A stretch of 34,753 bases of DNA, from the NCBI GenBank assembly GCA_964595365.1, contig CAZQQC010000017.1:1-34753 (forward strand), read 5' to 3'. Below, piece after piece: positions 23,825 through 32,377 of this stretch (within the stretch, counting starts at the first letter, position 1; every line of letters begins with the position of its first letter). The notes below the pieces were generated by a model, which was not told the DNA's origin, made no database searches, and saw only the letters and a program-made list of their open reading frames with translations. This DNA comes from Fen-1258 sp964595365 (GTDB lineage: Bacteria > Bacteroidota > Ignavibacteria > Ignavibacteriales > Melioribacteraceae). Position numbers and translations under genes: made by a program.

Positions 23825-25201
23825 ATGTTCGACATAAATTTAGATTTAATAAAAAAGTACGACAAGCCGGGCCCGCGTTATACAAGCTATCCAACTGCAC
23901 CGCACTTTAACGAATTGTTTACATCGGAAAAATATTTGGATGAAATCATCCGGACCAATAACGAAGCTAATCCTCCGGAACTCTCACTTTATTACCATCT
24001 TCCCTTTTGCGATACGCTCTGTTATTTCTGCGGATGCAATATGATCATCACGCGTAACCGCAACCGTATCAAGGAATACATCAAGTATTTAAAAAATGAA
24101 GTCGATTTATTGCGAGCGTTTATCGTTCCCAATCGTAAAGTTGTTCAGCTTCACTGGGGCGGCGGAACACCGACCCATCTTAATCCCGACGAAATTGCCG
24201 ATTTGATTTCCTACATAAATAAAAATTTTGAATTCAAACCCGATGCCGAAGAAGGCTGCGAGATTGATCCGCGCGGTTTAACAAAAGAACATTTAGAAGC
24301 TCTGCGCCACGGCCGGTTTAATAGAATCAGCATGGGAGTTCAGGATTTCAACGACAAAGTCCAGAAAGCTGTCAATAGAGTTCAGCCTGAAGACATGACG
24401 AGACAAGTTGTAAGCTGGGTTCGCGAGCTTGGCTTTCAAAGTATCAATCTTGATTTAATTTATGGACTCCCTTTCCAATCGGCAGAAACTTTTGCTCAAA
24501 CCGTCGATGTTATTATTGATATATCACCGGATCGGATTGCAGTTTTCAATTATGCACACGTTCCTTGGATGAAAAAACATATGGCACTTATCAAACATGA
24601 AGATTTACCAACACCCGAAGAAAAATTGCACATACTAAAAATGACAATTGAGAAGTTGACCGATGCAGGTTATGTTTTTATCGGCATGGATCATTTTGCA
24701 AAACCCGATGATGAGCTTGCAATTGCTTTACGAGAAAAGAAGTTGTATCGCAATTTTCAAGGTTACAGCACCCACGCAGGGGCAGACCTTTACAGCATGG
24801 GTATTACCGGAATCAGCCAAATAGGAAAAATCTACGCGCAAAATGTTAAAAAAGAAAAAGAATATTTTGAAGCGCTCGATAATGAAACTCTGCCGATTGA
24901 ACGAGGCATTTATCTAACCGACGATGATTTGCTTCGCCGCCATGTAATTACAAAGGTTATGTGCGATTTCGAACTCGATTTCGAATCGGTTGACAAGAAA
25001 TTCAATATCGAATTCGAAAAATATTTTGGTAAAGGACTGGAAGGATTGGTCGAGTTCGTAACCGACGGATTAGTTGAAATAAAAAACAGAAAATTAACAG
25101 TGACAAACATGGGGCGTCTTCTAATCCGGAATATCGCAATGAACTTTGACGGATATATTGAACGAAAAGAAGATAAAGCAAAATATTCAAGAACTGTGTG
25201 A
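23825..25201 (+). CDS. hemN: Oxygen-independent coproporphyrinogen III oxidase (radical SAM)
   Basis: Converts coproporphyrinogen III to protoporphyrinogen IX without oxygen, using S-adenosylmethionine radicals. 458 aa, family-typical length. The iron-sulfur motif is C62-x3-C66-x2-C69-x-C71 (YHLPFCDTLCYFCGCN), the same spacing as true HemN, and it is preceded by the GPRYTSYPTAPHF N-terminus of HemN proper rather than of HemW-like proteins. Further motifs: LHWGGGTPTHL, GCEIDPR, RISMGVQDFN and NLDLIYGLPFQ. GAGG lies about six bases before the ATG. The gene ends 19 bases before the preferred start of hemH. Anaerobic growth is implied. Confidence 0.96.
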   Translation: MFDINLDLIKKYDKPGPRYTSYPTAPHFNELFTSEKYLDEIIRTNNEANPPELSLYYHLPFCDTLCYFCGCNMIITRNRNRIKEYIKYLKNEVDLLRAFIVPNRKVVQLHWGGGTPTHLNPDEIADLISYINKNFEFKPDAEEGCEIDPRGLTKEHLEALRHGRFNRISMGVQDFNDKVQKAVNRVQPEDMTRQVVSWVRELGFQSINLDLIYGLPFQSAETFAQTVDVIIDISPDRIAVFNYAHVPWMKKHMALIKHEDLPTPEEKLHILKMTIEKLTDAGYVFIGMDHFAKPDDELAIALREKKLYRNFQGYSTHAGADLYSMGITGISQIGKIYAQNVKKEKEYFEALDNETLPIERGIYLTDDDLLRRHVITKVMCDFELDFESVDKKFNIEFEKYFGKGLEGLVEFVTDGLVEIKNRKLTVTNMGRLLIRNIAMNFDGYIERKEDKAKYSRTV

Positions 25202-25220
25202 AAATGCAGAAGGATTTTTT

Positions 25221-26174
25221 GTGCAGAAAATAGCAGTGGTACTTTTTAATCTTGGCGGGCCGGATTCACTTGAAACAATAGAACCGTTCCTCTACAATTT
25301 ATTTCGCGATCCCGATATTTTCAAATTACCTTTCGGGCAAAAACTCTTTGCTAAAATTATTTCCAGCAGTCGTGCGCCTAAAATAGTTGAGGAATATAAA
25401 CTCATCGGCGGTAAGTCTCCAATAAATGAATGGACAGAAAAACAAAGATCGATGCTTGAGGCAAACCTCCGTAGAGATTACCCTACCCTTGATGTTTACA
25501 TCGCAATGCGTTACTGGAACCCTCTTACGGCTGAAACAGTCACTAAAGTAGAAAAAGAGAATTATAAGAAAATTGTTCTTCTTCCACTTTACCCACACTA
25601 TTCTATAACAACCACCGGTTCGTCTTTCAACGAATGGAAACGGTATTACAAAAGTGATGCGTCGAAACTTGTCTATATCAATGATTATTATTTGAATGAA
25701 AAATATATTGCTGCAATTAACCAAAGAGTTGACGAAACGATTGTGCGGTTCCCCGAAGATGCCCGCGCCGATATACAAATTGTTTTTAGCGCCCACGGAA
25801 CACCGGTAAGCTTGGTTAAAAAAGGCGATCCTTACAGTAATCACATAAAAGAAACGGTGGCGGCGGTAATGAATGCGCGGAAATATTTCCACAAACATCA
25901 TCTATGTTTTCAGAGCAAAGTTGGACCGATGAAGTGGCTTGAGCCCTCAACTGCCTCGATGATTGAAGAACTTGCGTTGAAAAGTGAAAAAAATCTATTA
26001 ATTGTTCCGATAAGCTTTGTATCCGATCATGTTGAAACTTTATACGAACTTGATATTCAATATCGTCATGTGGCAGATAAATGTGGAATCGAAAATTACA
26101 TTGTAACGAAAGGATTAAATGACTCGGGATTATTCATTGAAGCGCTTGCTGAAATAGTGAAACAAAATATATAA
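25221..26174 (+). CDS. hemH: Ferrochelatase
   Basis: Inserts ferrous iron into protoporphyrin IX. I choose the GTG at 25221 because AGAAGGA (25208-25214) lies six bases upstream and the protein then starts with the normal VQKIAVVLFNLGGPDSLETIEPF; the upstream in-frame ATG at 25146 would overlap hemN by 56 bases. The result is 317 aa. Motifs: NLGGP, GGKSPI, AMRYWNPLT, LLPLYPHYSITTTGSS, FSAHGTPV with the metal-site histidine, CFQSKVGPMKWLEPST, and PISFVSDHVETLYELD with the catalytic glutamate. Confidence 0.95.
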   Translation: MQKIAVVLFNLGGPDSLETIEPFLYNLFRDPDIFKLPFGQKLFAKIISSSRAPKIVEEYKLIGGKSPINEWTEKQRSMLEANLRRDYPTLDVYIAMRYWNPLTAETVTKVEKENYKKIVLLPLYPHYSITTTGSSFNEWKRYYKSDASKLVYINDYYLNEKYIAAINQRVDETIVRFPEDARADIQIVFSAHGTPVSLVKKGDPYSNHIKETVAAVMNARKYFHKHHLCFQSKVGPMKWLEPSTASMIEELALKSEKNLLIVPISFVSDHVETLYELDIQYRHVADKCGIENYIVTKGLNDSGLFIEALAEIVKQNI

Positions 26175-26228
26175 TACACTTTCATGTACATTTCACTTTT
26201 CACGTTTGAAGTTTTACGGAAAAACAAA

Positions 26229-27614
26229 ATGAACAATAAAAAAAAGATAACCATTCTAGGTGCCGGCATTTCTGGTTTAACAACGGCATACTGGCTCGAT
26301 AAAGAAGGATACGAAGTTAAAATTCTCGAAGCTGCAAACGAACCCGGGGGCTCGATGCAAACTTGCCGCGTAGAAGGTTTCCTGGTCGATTTCGGTCCGA
26401 ACAGCGGACTTGAAACCACACCATTGATCGGGCATATTGTTGATGAAGTGGGACTAACAAAAGAAATGATTTATGCAAGCGAATCTTCCAGCAAAAGATA
26501 TATTTTACGCAACGACCGGCTCCATCCCCTGCCGATGAATCCGCTATTATTCATCCGGACAAAACTTTTTTCTACAAAGGCAAAAATGCGTTTGGCTGCA
26601 GAACCTTTTATCGGAAAATCCAATGACGGTTATTACCAAAGCATGTCTGAATTTGTAAGCAGAAGGCTTGGACAAGAATTTTTAGATTATGCTATTGATC
26701 CCTTTGTTAGCGGTGTGTTTGCCGGAGATCCGAACAAACTCAGTGTGAAATCAGCTTTCCCAAAATTATACCGACTTGAAGAATTATACGGCGGATTGAT
26801 AAAAGGAATGATCAAAGGTGCAAAAGAAAGAAAGCGAAGCGCAGAGCAATCAAAACAAAGTGCAAAAATGTTTTCGTTCATTTCCGGTATGCAAACATTC
26901 CCAAAAGCGATTGCGAATAAACTTAACGATAAGATAGAATACAAGTGTAAAGTGCAGAGTGTAGAACGTAATAATGATTGCTGGAAAGTGAACTACGAAA
27001 AAAACGGCGGAAAACAGGAAGTGATTTCGGATTGCGTTCTATCAACAGTTCCAGCGTATGTTGCATCGGCTATATTTAACAGGTTAGATAAAAATCTTTC
27101 GAAACATTTCGAAGAAATTTATTACCCGCCTGTAATGGTATTGTACTTGGGATTTAAGAAAATTTCGATCGGTCAACCTCTTGATGGCTTCGGGTATTTA
27201 ATTCCTTCCAAAGAAAAGAAATCTTATCTCGGTGCCATCTGGAGTTCAGCAATTTTTCCAAACAGATGTGATGATGATAACGCAGCATTTACACTTTTCA
27301 TCGGCGGTGCCCGTTCACCTCATCTCTTTGAAACCGAAGAGAATAAACTTATTGAGCAAGTCTTGGTAGAATTTAAACAAACAATGAAAATAAATTCCGA
27401 CCCGGTTTTCATGCGCAGCAGAACATGGCAAAAGGCAATTCCGCAGTACAATATCGGCTACATAGAACATGAAAATTATTTTGATAAATTTGAGAAAGAA
27501 AACCCGGGCGTCTTTCTCGGTGGTAATTACCGGGGCGGAATCGCGGTTGGTGATTGCGTAAAAAATTCTGAAATTATATTTGCAAAGATCAAAGAAAGTA
27601 TGGAAAGAGTATAG
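26229..27614 (+). CDS. hemG: Protoporphyrinogen oxidase, FAD-dependent (HemY/HemG type)
   Basis: Oxidises protoporphyrinogen IX to protoporphyrin IX. 461 aa from ATG 26229, which puts the FAD-binding ILGAGISGLTTAYWLDKEGY at the usual N-terminal place; an upstream ATG at 26184 adds only a short non-homologous extension. Other features: PGGSMQTCRVEGFLVDFGPNSGLE, FVSGVFAGDPNKLSVKSAFPKLYRLE, and C-terminal NPGVFLGGNYRGGIAVGDCV with the second flavin motif. The name hemY is also used for this enzyme type. It normally needs oxygen as acceptor, although the HemN upstream does not. It follows hemH after about 55 bases. Confidence 0.92.
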   Translation: MNNKKKITILGAGISGLTTAYWLDKEGYEVKILEAANEPGGSMQTCRVEGFLVDFGPNSGLETTPLIGHIVDEVGLTKEMIYASESSSKRYILRNDRLHPLPMNPLLFIRTKLFSTKAKMRLAAEPFIGKSNDGYYQSMSEFVSRRLGQEFLDYAIDPFVSGVFAGDPNKLSVKSAFPKLYRLEELYGGLIKGMIKGAKERKRSAEQSKQSAKMFSFISGMQTFPKAIANKLNDKIEYKCKVQSVERNNDCWKVNYEKNGGKQEVISDCVLSTVPAYVASAIFNRLDKNLSKHFEEIYYPPVMVLYLGFKKISIGQPLDGFGYLIPSKEKKSYLGAIWSSAIFPNRCDDDNAAFTLFIGGARSPHLFETEENKLIEQVLVEFKQTMKINSDPVFMRSRTWQKAIPQYNIGYIEHENYFDKFEKENPGVFLGGNYRGGIAVGDCVKNSEIIFAKIKESMERV

Positions 27615-27633
27615 AACGAAGAGTGTAGAGTGA
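27612..27633. repeat. Left inverted repeat flanking the second four-helix-bundle gene
   Basis: AGAGTGTAGAGTGA (27620-27633) is the perfect reverse complement of 28039-28052. The slightly longer AGAACGAAGAGTGTAGA also matches 28022-28038 in inverse orientation with one change. Confidence 0.75.
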
Positions 27634-27636
27634 GAA

Positions 27637-28020
27637 ATGGATAAAGTATTTGAACCGCATGTTATTTATGGAAGTGTGTTAAATCAAAAGTCTTTTAATT
27701 TTTCAGTTAGAATTGCAAAATTTTATAAATATTTAATTCAGGAAGAAAAATCATACGAACCGCTTTATAAACAATTATTAAGATCCGGAACATCAATTGG
27801 CGCAAATGTTTCCGAAGCCCAAAGTGCTTCAACTAAAAAAGATTTCATTTATAAATTATCTATATCACTTAAAGAAGCCAGAGAATCTCAATTCTGGCTA
27901 AAGTTGTTAAAAGAAACAGAAATATTAAATAATCAAGAGTATGAAAGCTTAAATAGAGACTGTGATGAATTAGAGAGATTGTTAACGAGCAGCATTAAAA
28001 CTGCAAAAGGCATCCAATAA
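27637..28020 (+). CDS. S23/four-helix-bundle family protein
   Basis: 127 aa, intact. It has the helical layout of the four-helix-bundle/S23 family: SFNFSVRIAKFYKYLI, then LYKQLLRSGTSIGANVSEAQSA with the conserved R-S-(x)-S-I-x-x-N-x-x-E-A pattern, DFIYKLSISLKEARESQFWLKLL, and a last helix ending in the stop. No signal peptide or catalytic motif. It lies between the protoporphyrinogen oxidase gene and hemB and is bracketed by inverted copies of an AGAGTGTAGAGTGA-type sequence. Its base composition is more AT-rich than the hem genes. It is not a haem enzyme; it looks like an inserted unit. Members of this superfamily include Avd of diversity-generating retroelements, but no reverse transcriptase is nearby. 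Confidence 0.85.
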   Translation: MDKVFEPHVIYGSVLNQKSFNFSVRIAKFYKYLIQEEKSYEPLYKQLLRSGTSIGANVSEAQSASTKKDFIYKLSISLKEARESQFWLKLLKETEILNNQEYESLNRDCDELERLLTSSIKTAKGIQ

Positions 28021-28052
28021 TTCTACACTCTACGTTCTTCACTCTACACTCT
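28021..28052. repeat. Right inverted repeats flanking the second four-helix-bundle gene
   Basis: Two near-tandem copies of TCTACACTCT/TCACTCTACACTCT separated by ACGTTCT. The second (28039-28052) is a perfect inverted match to the left repeat, and the first (28022-28038) matches the longer left sequence with one mismatch. The block sits directly between the small gene's stop and the hemB ribosome-binding site. Confidence 0.75.
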
Positions 28053-28068
28053 AAAACCGGAGGCTAAA

Positions 28069-29052
28069 ATGGCAAACTATCCAACTAAACGTTTACGCAG
28101 ATTAAGATACAATCCAACACTGCGCGACATGGTTCGCGAGACAACTATTTCAAAGAACGACTTAATCTATCCGTTGTTTGTTGTACCTGGCACTAAAATA
28201 AAAAATGAAGTTAAGTCTATGCCCGGTGTTTATCAGATGTCAATAGATATAGTTGTGGAAGAATGCAAAGAAGTAGAGAAACTTGGCATTCCGGCAATTA
28301 TATTATTTGGTGTTCCGGCATACAAAGATGAAGTCGGTTCGGGCGCTTACGATCCGGATGGAATTATCCAGAAAGCTGTACGTGCTATTAAAAAAGAAAC
28401 ACAAAAACTTTTAGTTATCACAGATGTATGTCTATGCGAATACACTTCGCACGGGCACTGTGGTGTGCTTGAAGGAGAAAGAATTTTAAATGATGAAACT
28501 GTTGATCTGCTTGTTAAAGAATCACTATCGCACGCAGAAGCCGGTGCAGATATTATTGCTCCATCGGACATGATGGACGGACGCGTCGGCGCTATTCGAA
28601 AAGCTCTCGACAAAGAAGGATTTACCGAAATTCCAATATTAAGTTACGCTGTTAAATACGCTTCCGGTTATTATGGTCCGTTCCGCGATGCTGCAGAATC
28701 AGCTCCGGCATTTGGAGACAGACGTTCGCACCAGATGGATATTGCAAATGCGAATGAAGCATTGCGCGAAGCGGAAACAGATATCGAAGAAGGCGCAGAT
28801 ATAATTATGGTAAAACCTGCCGGCGCGTATCTCGATATCATCTGGCGTGTAAAAGAAAAATTCCGGATGCCTACCGCAGCTTACCAGGTTAGCGGTGAAT
28901 ATTCGCTTATCAAAGCCACCGGCAAGATGGGATGGATTGATGAAGAACGCGTTATGATGGAATCGTTAACGGCTATCAAACGTGCAGGTGCAGATATGAT
29001 TTTAACTTACTTTGCAAAGGACGTTATTAAATATTTAGAAAAGAATAAATAA
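28069..29052 (+). CDS. hemB: Porphobilinogen synthase (delta-aminolevulinate dehydratase)
   Basis: Condenses two 5-aminolevulinate molecules to porphobilinogen. 327 aa, normal length, with CCGGAGG about eight bases upstream. The metal site is the cysteine-rich, zinc-binding type: C121, C123 and C131 in DVCLCEYTSHGHCG. The two Schiff-base lysines are K196 (SYAVKYASGYYGPFRDA) and K249 (MVKPAGAYLD). APSDMMDGRVGAIR is also present. The gene is followed by the MFS transporter after 6 bases. Confidence 0.97.
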   Translation: MANYPTKRLRRLRYNPTLRDMVRETTISKNDLIYPLFVVPGTKIKNEVKSMPGVYQMSIDIVVEECKEVEKLGIPAIILFGVPAYKDEVGSGAYDPDGIIQKAVRAIKKETQKLLVITDVCLCEYTSHGHCGVLEGERILNDETVDLLVKESLSHAEAGADIIAPSDMMDGRVGAIRKALDKEGFTEIPILSYAVKYASGYYGPFRDAAESAPAFGDRRSHQMDIANANEALREAETDIEEGADIIMVKPAGAYLDIIWRVKEKFRMPTAAYQVSGEYSLIKATGKMGWIDEERVMMESLTAIKRAGADMILTYFAKDVIKYLEKNK

Positions 29053-29058
29053 TCTTGT

Positions 29059-30369
29059 ATGGATAATCTTTCCGATGAAATTCAGATTGCTCCAAACAAT
29101 TCTAATCCACAATTAGAAAAAACCAAAAAGTTTTCGGGAAACATAAAACAGAAGCTAAGCTGGAGTAATACTTTTGCTGCCTTAAAATATCGCAACTACC
29201 GTTTGTGGTTCTGGGGACAAATGATTTCGTTGTTTGGAACCTGGATGCAAACAACTGCCTTAACATTTTTCGTTTTCGAATTGACACACTCGCCTGCTTT
29301 TCTTGGCTACGTTGGATTTGCAACCGGCATTCCGGCATGGATGTTCACATTCTATGCTGGCGTAATTGCAGATAGATACCCGCGTCGAACCATTTTGATG
29401 GTAACACAAACGATTATGATGTTTTTGGCATTTTTGATTGCCGGTTTAACATTTGTCAACCTGATAACTCCGGAACAAATCATCATGCTCGCTTTTCTGC
29501 TTGGAGTTGCAAATTCATTTGATGCACCGGCGCGCCAGGCTTTTGTTAACGAACTTGTTGAAAAAGAAGAATTAATCAACGCAATCGCTTTAAACTCAAC
29601 AATGTTCAACACAGCTACTGCTATAGGTCCGGCTATTGCAGGAATTACCTATGCGTTCTTCGGACCGGCATGGTGCTTTACAATTAACGGTATATCATTT
29701 CTTGCAGTAATAGGCAATCTGCTTCAGATGAAACTACCGGGAACTATAAAAGAAAAAAGTAACAAATCCGTCATTAAGGAAATTAAAGAAGGATTTGTGT
29801 ATTTGAAGTCGCAAAAAATAATAATTGCAATTATGCTGATACTGGTGAATTTAAATTTCTTTGGAATGAGTCTCGTTACACTTTTTCCAGCGTGGGCAGT
29901 AAACATTTTACACGGCAACGCAACTACAAACGGACTTCTGCAATCGGCTCGCGGTGTTGGCTCTGTGATTTGTGCTTTAATAATTGCAACAATCAATAAG
30001 TATATTGTTAGAGGAAAGGTGCTCGTGGTGGCTATGTTAACTTTACCCCTTCTGCTTTTTGTTTTTTCTTTCAACCGATCTTTAACTATTTCTCTAGTAA
30101 TATTGACCGGATACGGCGCAACAATTATAACAATGTTTAATCTGGCAAATGGAATGATTCAATCTATGGTATCGGAAGAATTTCGCGGACGCATAATGGG
30201 AATTTATAGTTTTGGTTTCTTCGCGTTGTTTCCTGTTGGTGCATTATGGATTGGATTACTGGCAGAACTGTTCGGTTCTCCAACTGCAATTCTGGTAAAC
30301 TCGATTATTTTAATTTTTGTAGCCGCTTTCCTTATCCTGCGTTATCCAAACTTACGCTCTGTTAATTAG
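29059..30369 (+). CDS. MFS transporter, EntS/DHA3-like
   Basis: 436 aa with about eleven to twelve transmembrane helices after a hydrophilic N-terminal stretch of some 45 residues. The first helices read YRLWFWGQMISLFGTWMQTTALTFFVFELTHSPAFLGYVG, then AGVIADRYPRRTIL (the A-motif D-R-x-x-R-R loop) and FDAPARQAFVNELV, which are typical of the EntS-like MFS group used for siderophore and drug export. It starts 6 bases after hemB and is presumably co-transcribed with it. Substrate unknown; porphyrin or haem-intermediate export would fit the context but nothing in the sequence proves it. Its stop lies 8 bases from the end of the convergent thioesterase gene. Confidence 0.87.
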   Translation: MDNLSDEIQIAPNNSNPQLEKTKKFSGNIKQKLSWSNTFAALKYRNYRLWFWGQMISLFGTWMQTTALTFFVFELTHSPAFLGYVGFATGIPAWMFTFYAGVIADRYPRRTILMVTQTIMMFLAFLIAGLTFVNLITPEQIIMLAFLLGVANSFDAPARQAFVNELVEKEELINAIALNSTMFNTATAIGPAIAGITYAFFGPAWCFTINGISFLAVIGNLLQMKLPGTIKEKSNKSVIKEIKEGFVYLKSQKIIIAIMLILVNLNFFGMSLVTLFPAWAVNILHGNATTNGLLQSARGVGSVICALIIATINKYIVRGKVLVVAMLTLPLLLFVFSFNRSLTISLVILTGYGATIITMFNLANGMIQSMVSEEFRGRIMGIYSFGFFALFPVGALWIGLLAELFGSPTAILVNSIILIFVAAFLILRYPNLRSVN

Positions 30370-30377
30370 TTTTGCTT

Positions 30378-30884
30378 TCATATTTCAATCTCTTCCGGAT
30401 CCGTTGGAAGATTAGTGATTCTCCACTCGTTTTCTTCTCTATTGAATTCTGTGATCTTTTCTAAAGGAACTTTCAGATATTTACCGGCAGCAGTAACGGC
30501 AACATCGCCATTGCTTAAAACAATCTCGCCGGTTCCCTCAAACATCCGGTTATTTTCGTTTGTAATTCTTCCTATTACTTTTAATTCTTCGTTAAGCGGG
30601 ATCGGTTTTTTGAATTTTATGTTTAGATCAATTGTAACACCCCACACTTCTTCTTCGTACCGATTTAAGATTGCTCTACCAATGGTTTCATCAAGAATTG
30701 CAGATGCAATACCTCCGTGCAGTCTTCCCGGATAACTTTGATGCTCTTCAGAAGGAGTAAAGAGGGCAATCAGTTCCTGTTTCTCGGTAGCATAAAAGTG
30801 AGCACGGATACCGTAAAGATTTTTCAAACCGCAGACAAAACACATTTTTGAATTATGTTGTTTTCCAGTAATATGATGAATCAT
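30378..30884 (-). CDS. PaaI-like hotdog-fold thioesterase
   Basis: 168 aa on the minus strand, interrupting the otherwise co-directional hem genes. The core LHGGIASAILDETIGRAI (with the catalytic-type aspartate/glutamate on the long helix) and the strands GVTIDLNIKFKKPIPLNEELKVIGRI and GEIVLSNGDVAVTAAGKYL define the PaaI/4HBT hotdog family, which hydrolyses acyl-CoA thioesters. The N-terminus carries a CFVCGLKN motif found in a subset of these proteins. The gene converges on the MFS gene and diverges from hemL. It has no evident link to haem synthesis. Confidence 0.88.
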   Translation of the reverse strand: MIHHITGKQHNSKMCFVCGLKNLYGIRAHFYATEKQELIALFTPSEEHQSYPGRLHGGIASAILDETIGRAILNRYEEEVWGVTIDLNIKFKKPIPLNEELKVIGRITNENNRMFEGTGEIVLSNGDVAVTAAGKYLKVPLEKITEFNREENEWRITNLPTDPEEIEI

Positions 30885-31011
30885 CGAGTCTTTCCAAATA
30901 TACTTTTCAAAGATAAATAATATCCGGCTTTTGCCAAGTTGGTTTTAAATTAATTTCAACTAACGTATTTTTGTTCATGTTTTTTAGAAAATAATGTTAA
31001 GCGGAGAATCG
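30885..31011. promoter_or_regulatory. Divergent promoter region between thioesterase and hemL
   Basis: 127 bases between two divergently read starts, so both promoters must lie here. For hemL, TATTTTTG (30966-30973) matches the TAnnTTTG -7 box of Bacteroidota-type promoters, with TTGG at 30939-30942 as a possible but badly spaced -33 element. No operator-like palindrome was found. Confidence 0.35.
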
Positions 31012-32304
31012 ATGAGAACTATCAAAAGCGAACAACTTTTCAATGAAGCTAAAAAATATATTCCCGGTGGTGTTAATTCCCCTGTGCGCGCCTTCAAATC
31101 CGTAGGCGGAACACCACGATTTATTGCTAAAGGCACCGGTTCTAAAATAATCGACGTTGATAGTAATGAGTACATAGATTACATCGGAAGCTGGGGACCG
31201 CATCTGTTCGGTCACAATCCTCAATTCATCACCGAGGCGCTCAAGAATGCAATTGAAAATGGAACAAGCTTTGGCGCGCCTACCGAAATCGAAGTTGAAA
31301 TGGCAAAGCTTATAACAGAACTTGTTCCTTCAGTAGATGTTGTGAGGATGGTAAACAGCGGTACTGAAGCTACAATGAGCGCTGTACGTGCCGCGCGCGG
31401 TTATACAGGCAAAGAAAAAATTATAAAGTTTGAAGGCTGCTATCACGGTCACGGAGATTTCTTTTTGATCAAAGCCGGGAGCGGTGCCCTAACGTTCGGC
31501 GTTCCCACCAGTCCCGGTGTAACAAAGGGAAACGCTGCAGATACTTTAGTTGCAGATTTTAATAATATCGGTTCCGTAAAAAATCTGATTCAAAAAAATA
31601 AAAATGAAATTGCTGCGCTAATTATCGAGGCGGTCGTTGGCAATATGGGAACTGTTAGTGCGAATGATTCTTTTATAAAAGAATTGAGAAATATCTGCGA
31701 CGAAGAAAAAATAGTTTTGATATTCGATGAGGTGATGACGGGATTCAGATTGGCTAAAGGGGGCGCACAAGAAATTCTTGATGTTAAACCCGATCTTTCT
31801 ACGTTCGGAAAAATTATTGGAGGAGGCTTGCCGGTTGGCGCTTATGGCGGCAAAAGAGAAATTATGGAAATGATTTCTCCGAGCGGTCCGGTTTATCAAG
31901 CCGGAACTTTAAGCGGAAACCCTTTGGCTATGAATGCAGGCTATGCTGCATTAACATACATTAAAAACCACCCGGAAGTTTACCAAATCCTCGAAGAGAA
32001 ATCGGCATATCTCGAAAAAGGAATTAAAAATAATTTGAAGTTTGTCGGAAAGAATTATCAGTTTAACCGCGTCGGTTCTATGATGACTTTATTCTTTATC
32101 GAAGAGCCAGTTACAGATTTTAATTCCGCAATTAAATCCGATACAAACCTTTACGGAAAATATTTTCATGAAATGTTGAATCGCGGTGTTTATCTTCCAC
32201 CGGCACAGTACGAAGCTTTGTTCGTATCCGTTGCTCACACAAAGGAAGACCTCGATAAAACGATCAACGCCAATTTGGAAGCTTTAAAATCATTAAAACT
32301 ATAA
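31012..32304 (+). CDS. hemL: Glutamate-1-semialdehyde 2,1-aminomutase
   Basis: Converts glutamate-1-semialdehyde to 5-aminolevulinate, the step after HemA. 430 aa from ATG 31012, chosen because GGAG (31003-31006) lies five bases upstream; a possible start at 30994 adds only six residues. Motifs: YIPGGVNSPVRAF, DYIGSWGPHLFGH, RMVNSGTEATMSAVRAARG, FEGCYHGHGDFFLIKAGSGALTFG, LIFDEVMTGFR, and TFGKIIGGGLPVGAYGG with the PLP lysine. It is separated from the main hem operon by the thioesterase gene and has its own promoter region. Confidence 0.96.
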   Translation: MRTIKSEQLFNEAKKYIPGGVNSPVRAFKSVGGTPRFIAKGTGSKIIDVDSNEYIDYIGSWGPHLFGHNPQFITEALKNAIENGTSFGAPTEIEVEMAKLITELVPSVDVVRMVNSGTEATMSAVRAARGYTGKEKIIKFEGCYHGHGDFFLIKAGSGALTFGVPTSPGVTKGNAADTLVADFNNIGSVKNLIQKNKNEIAALIIEAVVGNMGTVSANDSFIKELRNICDEEKIVLIFDEVMTGFRLAKGGAQEILDVKPDLSTFGKIIGGGLPVGAYGGKREIMEMISPSGPVYQAGTLSGNPLAMNAGYAALTYIKNHPEVYQILEEKSAYLEKGIKNNLKFVGKNYQFNRVGSMMTLFFIEEPVTDFNSAIKSDTNLYGKYFHEMLNRGVYLPPAQYEALFVSVAHTKEDLDKTINANLEALKSLKL

Positions 32305-32377
32305 ACCGGAAAAGCAATTCCAATTCTGGAAATATATCTCCTGAGCTTTGATGACTTACACCTTTTCAGGCAAGCTG

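Noticed and set aside
25146..25220. ATG start for ferrochelatase
   Set aside because: It overlaps hemN by 56 bases; the GTG at 25221 has an ideal ribosome-binding site and the family N-terminus.
23353..28020. Diversity-generating retroelement suggested by two S23/Avd-like small proteins
   Set aside because: No reverse transcriptase, template repeat or variable repeat is present; the proteins fit the general four-helix-bundle family.
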